Origin: Cryptomeria japonica
Lineage: Eukaryota; Streptophyta; Pinopsida; Cupressales; Cupressaceae
Assembly: GCF_030272615.1 (NCBI RefSeq)
Contig: NW_026729255.1
Location: forward strand, 1-25,000
Reading direction: 5' to 3'
Length of the DNA stretch: 25,000 bases
Under the pieces are notes generated by a model, which saw only the letters and a program-made list of their open reading frames with translations, made no database searches and had not been told where the DNA came from. The translations under genes were made by a program, and so were the position numbers. The first letter of the stretch is position 1; the number at the start of each line of letters is the position of its first letter. Of this stretch, positions 16,162 through 25,000 are shown piece after piece.

Positions 16162-18526
16162 TTCACTAATTTCCATAAAAGGCAAAAAAAAAACGAGATT
16201 TTAAAATTTCCGTTTTGAAAGATAGTGAGAAAAAGGGAATGCTGGTGCCATCTTGAGCCCGCCCTGGTGCGCAGCCCAGCCAAGGTGTGCGCACCAAGGT
16301 GCCCACCCTGGCGAAGGTGCGCGCCCGGGCAATTAACCCAACTTCCAACTTCGCGCGCGCCAGGGTGGGAGCGCACCCAACAACCGGGCCTGGGAAGAGC
16401 CAATGCGAGAAACCCCACCAAACGCTCTGACAAAAAAAGAGGGGGCGCTCCAGTAACCCCGCTTCGGAGCGCACCCTGGGCAAACCCAGCCAAGGTGCCC
16501 ACCCCGGCCAAGGTGCAGGCGAGGTGCGCACCCGGGGCAAACCGGGCTCCGACAACGTGCACGCCGCACCTTGGAGCACACTTCGTAGCGCTCCCGGGTG
16601 CGCACCTCAGAGCACACCAAGGTGGGCAGCGAGGTGCGCACCTTTGATGCGCTGCCTTCACTAATTTCCAGAAAAGGCAAAAAAAAAAGGAGATTTTAAA
16701 ATTTCCGTTTTGAAAGATAGTGAAAAAAACGGAACGCGCGTGCCATCTTGAGCCCGCCCTGGTGCGCAGCCCAGGTAAGGTGCCCACCCTGGCAAAGGTG
16801 CGCACCCGGGCAATTAACCCTACTTCCGACTTCGTGCGCGCCAGGGTGGCAACCGGGCCTCGGAAGAGCCAATGCGAGAAACCCCACCAAACGCTCCGAC
16901 AAAAAAAGAGGCGGCGCTCCAATAACCCCGCTTCGGAGCGCAGCCGGGGCAAACCCAGCCAAGGTGCCCACCCCGACGAAGGTGCACGCGAGGTGCGCAC
17001 CCGGGGCAAACCGGGCTCCGACAACGTGCACGCAGCACCTTGGAGCACACTTCGAAGCACTCCCGGGTGCCCACCGGCGTTGCGCACCGTGGTGGGCAGC
17101 GAGGTGCGCACCTTTGATGCGCTGCCTTCACTAATTTCCAGAAAAAGGCAAAAAAAAATGAGATTTTAAAATTTCCGTTTTGAAAGATAGTGAAAAAAAA
17201 GGAACGCGGGTGCCATCTTGAGCCCGCCCTGGTGCGCAGCCCAGGCAAGGCATGCGCACCAAGGTGCCCACCCGAGGTGCACACCCGGGGCAAACCGGGC
17301 TCCGACTTCGTGCAGGCCGCACCTTGGAGCACACTTCGGAGCGCTCCTTGGTGCGCACCATGGTGCCCACCAGGGCGCGCAACCCAGCCAAGGTCTGCAC
17401 ACCAAGGTGCCCACCCCGGCGAAGGTGCACGCGAGGTGCGCACCCGGGGCAAACCGGGCTCCGACTTCGTGCACGCCATGGTGCCCACCGCGGCGAAGGT
17501 GCACGCGAGGTGCGCACCCGGGGCAAACCGGGCTCCGACTTCGTGCACGCCGCACCTTGGAGCACACTTCGGAGCGCTCCTTGGTGCGCACCATGGTGCC
17601 CACCAGGGCGCGCAACCCAGCCAAGGTGTGCGCACCAAGGTGCACGCGAGGTGCGCACCCGGGGCAAACCGGGGTCCGACTTCGTGCACGCCGCACCTTG
17701 GAGCACACATCGGAGCGCTCCCAGGTTCGCACCAGCGTTGCGCACCTTTGATGCGCTGCCTTCACTAATTTCCAGAAAAGGCAAAAAAAAACGAGATTTT
17801 AAAATTTCCGTTCTGAAAGATAGTGAAAAAAACGGAACGCGGGTGCCATCTTGAGCCCTTCCTGGTGCGCACCCCAGGCAAGTTGTGCGCACCAAGGTGC
17901 CCACCCTGGCGGAGGTGCGCGCCCGGGGCAATCCGGGCTCCGACTTCGTGCACTGCATGGTGCCCACCAAGGCGCGCAACCCAGCCAAGGTGCCCACCGC
18001 AGCGAAGGTGCACGCGAGGTGCGCACGCGAGGTGCACACCCGGGGCAAACCGGGCTCCGACTTCGTGCACGCCGCACCTTGGAGCACACTTCAGAGCGCT
18101 CCTTGGTGCGCACCAGGGCGCGCAACCCAGCCGAGGTGCCCACCCCGGCGAAGGTGCACGCGAGGTGCGCACCCGGGGCAAACCGGGCTCCGACTTCGTG
18201 CACGCCATGGTGCCCACCGCGGCGAAGGTGCGCACCCGGGGCAAACCGGGCTCCGACTTCGTGCACGCCGCACCTTGGAGCACACTTCGGAGCGCTCCTT
18301 GGTGCGCACCATGGTGCCCACCAGGCCGCGCAACCCAGCCAAGGTGTGCGCACCAAGGTGCACGCGAGGTGCGCACCCGGGGCAAACCGGGGTCCGACTT
18401 CGTGCACGCCGCACCTTGGAGCACACATCGGGGCGCTCCCGGGTTCGCACCGGCGTTGCGCACCGTGGTGGGCACCTCGGAGCACACCAAGGTGGGCAGC
18501 GAGGTGCGCACCTTTGATGCGATGCC
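16162..18526. repeat. 2,365-bp spacer period A, copy 2
   Basis: Same as 8225-10589. AT-rich modules at 16162, 16657, 17127 and 17761. Position 17177 is G where copy 1 has A. Confidence 0.85.
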
Positions 18527-20360
18527 TTCACTAATTTCCATAAAAGGCAAAAAAAAAACGAGATTTTAAAATTTCCGTTTTGAAAGATAGTGAGAAAAAG
18601 GGAATGCTGGTGCCATCTTGAGCCCGCCCTGGTGCGCAGCCCAGCCAAGGTTTGCGCACCAAGGTGCCCACCCTGGCGAAGGTGCGCGCCCGGGCAATTA
18701 ACCCAACTTCCAACTTCGCGCGCGCCAGGGTGGGAGCGCACCCAACAACCGGGCCTGGGAAGAGCCAATGCGAGAAACCCCACCAAACTCTCTGACAAAA
18801 AAAGAGGGGGCGCTCCAGTAACCCCGCTTCGGAGCGCACCCTGGGCAAACCCAGCCAAGGTGCCCACCCCGGCCAAGGTGCAGGCGAGGTGCGCACCCGG
18901 GGCAAACCGGGCTCCGACAACGTGCACGCCGCACCTTGGAGCACACTTCGTAGCGCTCCCGGGTGCGCACCTCAGAGCACACCAAGGTGGGCAGCGAGGT
19001 GCGCACCTTTGATGCGCTGCCTTCACTAATTTCCAGAAAAGGCAAAAAAAAAAGGAGATTTTAAAATTTCCGTTTTGAAAGATAGTGAAAAAAACGGAAC
19101 GCGCGTGCCATCTTGAGCCCGCCCTGGTGCGCAGCCCAGGTAAGGTGCCACCCTGGCAAAGGTGCGCACCCGGGCAATTAACCCTACTTCCGACTTCGTG
19201 CGCGCCAGGGTGGCAACCGGGCCTCGGAAGAGCCAATGCGAGAAACCCCACCAAACGCTCCGACAAAAAAAGAGGCGGCGCTCCAATAACCCCGCTTCGG
19301 AGCGCAGCCGGGGCAAACCAAGCCAAGGTGCCCACCCCGACGAAGGTGCACGCGAGGTGCGCACCCGGGGCAAACCGGGCTCCGACAACGTGCACGCAGC
19401 ACCTTGGAGCACACTTCGAAGCACTCCCGGGTGCCCACCGGCGTTGCGCACCGTGGTGGGCAGCGAGGTGCGCACCTTTGATGCGCTGCCTTCACTAATT
19501 TCCAGAAAAAGGCAAAAAAAAATGAGATTTTAAAATTTCCGTTTTGAAAGATAGTGAAAAAAAAGGAACGCGGGTGCCATCTTGAGCCCGCCCTGGTGCG
19601 CAGCCCAGGCAAGGCATGCGCACCAAGGTGCCCACCCGAGGTGCACACCCGGGGCAAACCGGGCTCCGACTTCGTGCAGGCCGCACCTTGGAGCACACTT
19701 CGGAGCGCTCCTTGGTGCGCACCATGGTGCCCACCAGGGCGCACCCGAGGCAAACCGGGCTCCGACTTCGTGCACGCCGCACCTTGGAGCACACATCGGA
19801 GCGCTCCCAGGTTCGCACCAGCGTTGCGCACCTTTGATGCGCTGCCTTCACTAATTTCCAGAAAAGGCAAAAAAAAACGATATTTTAAAATTTCCGTTCT
19901 GAAAGATAGTGAAAAAAACGGAACGCGGGTGCCATCTTGAGCCCTTCCTGATGCGCAGCCCAGGCAAGTTGTGCGCACCAAGGTGCCCACCCTGGCGGAG
20001 GTGCGCGCCCGGGGCAAACCGGGCTCCGACTTCGTGCACTGCATGGTGCCCACCAAGGCGCGCAACCCAGCCAAGGTGCCCACCGCAGCGAAGGTGCACG
20101 CGAGGTGCGCACCCGAGGTGCACACCCGGGGCAAACCGGGCTCCGACTTCGTGCACGCCGCACCTTGGAGCACACTTCAGAGCGCTCCTTGGTACGCACC
20201 AGGGCGCGCAACCCAGCCAAGGTGCTCACCCCGGCGAAGGTGCACGCGAGGTGCGCACCCGGGGCAAACCGGGCTCGGACTTCGTGCACGCCGCACCTTG
20301 GAGCACACATCGGAGCGCTCCCGGGTTCGCACCAGCATTGCGCACCTTTGATGCGCTGCC
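18527..20360. repeat. Spacer period B with deletion, copy 2
   Basis: Same as 10590-12423, including the 279-bp deletion relative to period A near 19742. AT-rich modules at 18527, 19022, 19491 and 19847. Confidence 0.85.
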
Positions 20361-20503
20361 TTCACTAATTTCCAGAAAAGGCAAAAAAAAGAAAAAAATG
20401 AGATTTTAAAATTTCCGTTTTGAAAGATAGTGAAAAAAACGGAACGCGGGTGCCATCTTGAGCCCGCCCTGGTGTGCAGCCCAGGCAAGTTGTGCGCACC
20501 AAG
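20361..20503. repeat. Truncated third spacer period, copy 2
   Basis: Same 143-bp remnant as 12424-12566, cut at exactly the same base, so the truncation predates amplification of the 7.9-kb unit. Confidence 0.75.
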
Positions 20504-20505
20504 GC

Positions 20506-20527
20506 ACCCACCCTGGCCAAGGTGGGT
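20506..20527. other. Near-palindrome at the unit junction, copy 3
   Basis: Same 22-bp inverted repeat as at 4631 and 12569, at the junction of units 2 and 3. Confidence 0.7.
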
Positions 20528-20990
20528 CACGGGGTGGGTCCTAGGGTGGGTAACGGGGTGGGTACTAAGGTGCGTGCCAAGGTGGGTCATAGGGTGGGTG
20601 CCAAGGTGGGCACCAGGGTGGGTGTGCACCAACCCTAGCCAGGGTAGGTCACGGGGTGGTTGTCGGGGTGGGCGTCAAGGAGCCAAGGTGGGTGGCAAGT
20701 AGCCAAGTTGCGTGCCAAGGTGGGTGTCGGGGTGGGTGCCAAGGATCCAAGGTGGGTGCCAAGGAACCAAGGTGGGTGTCTGGGTGGGTGCCGAGGTGGG
20801 AGCCAGGGTGGGTCCCAAGGTGAGTGCAAAGGTGGGTGCCAGGGTCAAGGTGAGTGCCAATGTGGGTTCCAAGGTGCCAGGGTCAGGGTGAGTGCCAATG
20901 TGGGTTCAAAGGTGCTAAGTTGGGTGCGAGGTTGGGTGCGAGGGTGGGTGGGTGCCAAGGTGTGCTAGGTGGAAGCCCGGGTGGGTCGGC
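20528..20990. repeat. GGTGGGT minisatellite, copy 3
   Basis: Same G-rich minisatellite as 12591-13053, with no difference seen. Confidence 0.9.
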
Positions 20991-21370
20991 ATCCCATGGG
21001 TGTCGAGTTGGGTGCCTGATGGGTGCTTCTTGTCAAGTTTTAGTCGTCGGGACTCATTTCGAGCCTTAGAGGTCGTTTCTTGTCCGGTTGCCCTGTCTTC
21101 GACCTGGGAACCCAATTTTGGTCCTCGGGTCCCATTTTTTTTTGTCTCGCATCCCACTTTTGGCCTATGGCCTTTTCGGGGTCGATTCTCGTTTTGGGCA
21201 TCAGAGCATGTTTCTTCTCCTAAAACCCAATATTTGTTTATTAAGTCTCGGAACACATTTTTGTTCTCGTGGACCCATCATGGGTCTTGGAACGCATTTG
21301 TGGTCCTTGGGTCCCATTTTGCATCCCGAAACTTGTGTTTTGGTGCTTGATCCCTATTTTGGGTGCCCAC
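20991..21370. other. Lower-GC island upstream of 5S, copy 3
   Basis: Same as 5116-5495 except A for G at 21167. No gene is recognised. Confidence 0.6.
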
Positions 21371-21725
21371 CTTGCACCAAGTGCGCACCCGGGGCAAACC
21401 GAGCGCCTTGGTGCACCGGGGCAAGATCGAGCGTGCACCCGAGGCGCCCCGAACATGCACCAAGGTGCACTCGGCCCACATGTGAGCGCAGGTCGTTGCG
21501 CCCGAGGTGGTGTGTGGGCACCGCGTTGCAGACGGGACACTGCACGCACACGACGCCCCCTCCAGGTGCACGCACGTAGGCCGGGCCGGGTGCACACCCG
21601 ACGCCCTAGCAAGGTGCGCGCACCCGGGCAGGGCTCACACTTGGCGAACGGGGCGCACTTCGCGAGGGAGGGTGTGCACCTCGACGGGGGTGGGTGGCCG
21701 GGGTGGATTCGCACGTGGGTCGCGG
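21371..21725. other. GC-rich 5' flank of 5S gene, copy 3
   Basis: Matches 5496-5850. CpG-rich, no gene seen. Confidence 0.6.
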
Positions 21726-21758
21726 TTTGCTAAGTACACACTGCGACAAGCTCATAAC
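21726..21758 (+). promoter_or_regulatory. 5S upstream promoter region, copy 3
   Basis: Identical to the upstream segments of copies 1 and 2, with C at -1 and a weak TAAGTA in place of a TATA-like box. Confidence 0.55.
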
Positions 21759-21876
21759 GGGTGCGATCATACCAGCGTTAGTGCACCGGATCCCATCAGA
21801 ACTCCGCAGTTAAGCGCGCTTGGGCCGGAGTAGTACTGGGATGGGTGACCTCCCGGGAAGTCCCGGTGTTGCACCC
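21759..21876 (+). rRNA. 5S ribosomal RNA, copy 3
   Basis: Identical to the other two 5S genes, 7,937 bp after copy 2, same strand. Box A (21808-21825), box C (about 21832-21850) and both pairing ends are intact. No mutation separates it from the others although its flanks carry four private changes. Confidence 0.98.
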
Positions 21877-21882
21877 TTTTTT
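21877..21882 (+). terminator. Pol III T6 terminator, copy 3
   Basis: Six T directly after the gene, with a second T5 at 21885-21889. Confidence 0.9.
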
Positions 21883-21889
21883 AGTTTTT

Positions 21890-22307
21890 CGCCGGGCGTC
21901 GCAATGCTATTTGAATAAACCTTTTGCCCGTTTGCGTTCTCGTCGGGGCCGGGCCGGGCCGGGGTGCGCTGCCCGCACTACCGCGCGCGCGGGGGCGACA
22001 CCGAGCGCGCACCCGAGGCGCCCCGAGCACACAGGCCACGGTGCAACCCGGGCGTTGTGCGCGCACCCCGGTGCGCCCGAGGTGCTGCGCGCGCACCCAG
22101 GTGAAATCGGTGTGCACCTCGGCCAGTGCGCGCTCGGTCGAGTCGCGCACGTTGGCCAAGGTGCACGGTGATGTTTCTTACTCTAAGGTTCCGCACCAGA
22201 CGCCCGGGACAGGTGAGCGAAGCTGGGCGGGGCCGGGTGCGCGGCCGGGGCAGGTGCACGCAGCTGGAGAGAGCTTTGGAGCACACTTCGGAGCGCACCA
22301 ATGATGC
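21890..22307. other. GC-rich 3' flank of 5S gene, copy 3
   Basis: Matches 13953-14371 with one further G lost near 21992. No gene seen. Confidence 0.6.
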
Positions 22308-24097
22308 GCTCCATTCAAAAGTTTCCTGAAAAGGCAAAAAAAGTTGAGATTATAGAATTTCCCACTTGAGAGATTGTAAAAAAAAAAAATTTAAAATGAA
22401 GGAAACGCGGGTGCCAAGGTGTGCGCAGCCCAGCCAAGGTGTGCGCACCAAGGCGCCCACCCTGGCGAAGGTGCACGCAAGGTGCGCACCCGAGGCAAAC
22501 CGGACAATTAACCCAACTTTCGACTTCGCGCGCACCTTGGAGCGCACTTCGGAGCGCTCCTTGGTGCGCACCAATCTTGGGCACCTCGGAGTGCACCATG
22601 GCGCCCACCAAGGTGCGCACCCGGGGCAAACCGAGCTCCGACTTCGTGCGCACCTTGGAGCGCACGAAAGGTGCGCACCATGGCGCCCACCAAGGTGCGC
22701 AGCCCAGCCAAGGCGTGCGCATCAAGGTGCGCACCCTGGCGAAGGTGCGCACCCGGGGCAAACCGAGCTCCGACTTCGTGCGCACCTTGGAGCGCACAAA
22801 AGGTGCGCAACCCAGCCAAGGTGTGCGCACCCCGGTCAAACCGAGCTCCGAATCGTGCGCACCAGAGGTGCACGCCATCGTGCGCACCTTGGAGCACACT
22901 TCGGAGCCCTCCTTGGTGCGCGCCGATGTTGCGCACCTCGGAGCGCACCCGGGGAAAACAATGCAATTAACCCGACTTTCGACTTCGTGGGCACCTCGGA
23001 GCGCTCTCGGGTTCGCACCTCGGAGCACACCGAGGTGCGCACCTTTGATGCGCTGCCTTCACCAATTTCCAGAAAAGGCAAGAAAACATTGAGAAGGTGT
23101 GCGCACCGAGGTGCCCACCCTGGCGAAGGTGCACGCGAGGTGCGCACCCGGGGCAAACCGGGCTCCGACTTCGTGCATGCCGCACCTTGGAGCACACTTC
23201 GGAGCGCTCCTTGGTGCGCACCAGGGCGCGCAACCCAGCCGAGGTGCCCACCCCGGCGAAGGTGCACGCGAGGTGCGCACCCGGGGCAAACCGGGCTCCG
23301 ACTTCGTGCACGCCATGGTGCCCACCGCGGCGAAGGTGCACGCGAGGTGCGCACCCGGGGCAAACCGGGCTCCGACTTCGTGCACGCCGCACCTTGGAGC
23401 ACACTTCGGAGCGCTCCTTGGTGCGCACCATGGTGCCCACCAGGGCGCGCAACCCCGCCGAAGGTGCACGCGAGGTGCGCACCCGGGGCAAACCGGGCTC
23501 CGACTTCGTGCACGCCGCACCTTGGAGCACACTTCGGAGCGCTCCTTGGTGCGCACCATGGTGCCCACCAGGGCGCGCAACCCCGCCGAAGGTGCACGCG
23601 AGGTGCGCACCCGGGGCAAACCGGGCTCCGACTTCGTGCACGCCATGGTGCGCACCGCGGCGAAGGTGCGCACCCGGGGCAAACCGGGCTCCGACTTCGT
23701 GCACGCCGCACCTTGGAGCACACTTCGGAGCGCTCCTTGGTGCGCACCAGGGCGCGCAACCCAGCCGAGGTGCCCACCCCGGCGAAGGTGCACGCGAGGT
23801 GCGTACCCGGGGCAAACCGGGCTCCGACTTTGTGCACGCCGCACCTTGGAGCACACTTCGGAGCGCTCCTTGGTGCGCACCATGGTGCCCACCAGGCCGC
23901 GCAACCCAGCCAAGGTGTGCGCACCAAGGTGCACGCGAGGTGCGCACCCGGGGCAAACCGGGGTCCGACTTCGTGCACGCCGCACCTTGGAGCACACATC
24001 GGGGCGCTCCCGGGTTCGCACCGGCGTTGCGCACCGTGGTGGGCACCTCGGAGCACACCAAGGTGGGCAGCGAGGTGCGCACCTTTGATGCGATGCC
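22308..24097. repeat. Proximal modular GTGCGCAC spacer, copy 3
   Basis: Same block as 6435-8224. Two C-to-T changes at CpG sites (23178, 23831) are private to this copy. Confidence 0.8.
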
Positions 24098-25000
24098 TTC
24101 ACTAATTTCCATAAAAGGCAAAAAAAAAACGAGATTTTAAAATTTCCGTTTTGAAAGATAGTGAGAAAAAGGGAATGCTGGTGCCATCTTGAGCCCGCCC
24201 TGGTGCGCAGCCCAGCCAAGGTGTGCGCACCAAGGTGCCCACCCTGGCGAAGGTGCGCGCCCGGGCAATTAACCCAACTTCCAACTTCGCGCGCGCCAGG
24301 GTGGGAGCGCACCCAACAACCGGGCCTGGGAAGAGCCAATGCGAGAAACCCCACCAAACGCTCTGACAAAAAAAGAGGGGGCGCTCCAGTAACCCCGCTT
24401 CGGAGCGCACCCTGGGCAAACCCAGCCAAGGTGCCCACCCCGGCCAAGGTGCAGGCGAGGTGCGCACCCGGGGCAAACCGGGCTCCGACAACGTGCACGC
24501 CGCACCTTGGAGCACACTTCGTAGCGCTCCCGGGTGCGCACCTCAGAGCACACCAAGGTGGGCAGCGAGGTGCGCACCTTTGATGCGCTGCCTTCACTAA
24601 TTTCCAGAAAAGGCAAAAAAAAAAGGAGATTTTAAAATTTCCGTTTTGAAAGATAGTGAAAAAAACGGAACGCGCGTGCCATCTTGAGCCCGCCCTGGTG
24701 CGCAGCCCAGGTAAGGTGCCCACCCTGGCAAAGGTGCGCACCCGGGCAATTAACCCTACTTCCGACTTCGTGCGCGCCAGGGTGGCAACCGGGCCTCGGA
24801 AGAGCCAATGCGAGAAACCCCACCAAACGCTCCGACAAAAAAAGAGGCGGCGCTCCAATAACCCCGCTTCGGAGCGCAGCCGGGGCAAACCCAGCCAAGG
24901 TGCCCACCCCGACGAAGGTGCACGCGAGGTGCGCACCCGGGGCAAACCGGGCTCCGACAACGTGCACGCAGCACCTTGGAGCACACTTCGAAGCACTCCC
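24098..25000. repeat. Spacer period A, copy 3 (cut by window end)
   Basis: Start of the 2,365-bp period with AT-rich modules at 24098 and 24593 and the CCAATGCGAGAAACC segments near 24334 and 24803. It runs off the window. Confidence 0.8.

Larger units (their letters stand above)
12567..20503 (+). repeat. 7.94-kb 5S rDNA unit, copy 2
   Basis: Second full copy, 7,937 bp, in direct orientation and abutting copy 1. All blocks and modules of copy 1 are present in the same order. It is one base shorter because of a G run of four instead of five near 14290. G at 17177 replaces the A at 9240 of copy 1. No other difference was found by eye, so identity is above 99.9 percent. Confidence 0.95.
20504..25000 (+). 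repeat. 7.94-kb 5S rDNA unit, copy 3 (cut by window end)
   Basis: Third direct copy, 4,497 bp visible, ending inside spacer period A. Differences seen from copies 1 and 2: A at 21167 (G elsewhere), five instead of six G near 21992, T at 23178 (C elsewhere) and T at 23831 (C elsewhere). It shares the four-G run of copy 2 near 22228. The array continues past the window. Confidence 0.95.

Overview
The window looks like plant nuclear DNA, and all of it appears to be ribosomal spacer DNA. The only recognisable genes are three identical copies of a 5S rRNA gene on the + strand (5884-6001, 13822-13939, 21759-21876). Each has an intact internal promoter, pairing ends and a T6 terminator. The 5S sequence is of seed-plant type. 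From memory, its GCGTTAGTGCACC and CTTGGGCCGGAG segments look more like gymnosperm than angiosperm 5S, so a gymnosperm is my best guess (moderate confidence). No 18S, 5.8S or 25S sequence, tRNA, transposon or believable protein gene was found.

Layout. Bases 1-4628 occur once and form a chain of spacer repeats: 50/56-bp subrepeats (1-414), a 311-bp repeat (415-1560), a palindromic 52-bp array (1561-2180), a 157-bp repeat family (2254-3255), a GTGCAC-rich patch (3256-3430) and a G-rich GGTGGGT minisatellite (3431 onward). The 311-bp and 157-bp families together carry ten evenly placed CCTATATAA(G) modules that resemble spacer promoters.

From 4629 to the window end a 7.94-kb unit repeats head to tail: 4629-12566, 12567-20503 and 20504-25000 (cut by the window). 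Each unit runs in order: minisatellite, a lower-GC island, a GC-rich flank, the 5S gene, a GC-rich 3' flank, and about 6.1 kb of modular GTGCGCAC-rich spacer. AT-rich stem-loop modules punctuate that last spacer, which itself holds a 2,365-bp internal duplication. By eye the units differ at only four substitutions and two G-run lengths.

The parts do not form a protein-coding system. The plausible reading is a 5S gene captured in a very large spacer unit. It is either a stand-alone 5S array with an unusually long unit, or a 5S-bearing amplified segment inside a giant 35S intergenic spacer (linked, L-type rDNA, known in bryophytes, ferns, Ginkgo and some other gymnosperms, and Artemisia). The promoter-like modules in the first 3.2 kb favour the second reading, but the window does not contain the 35S genes needed to prove it.
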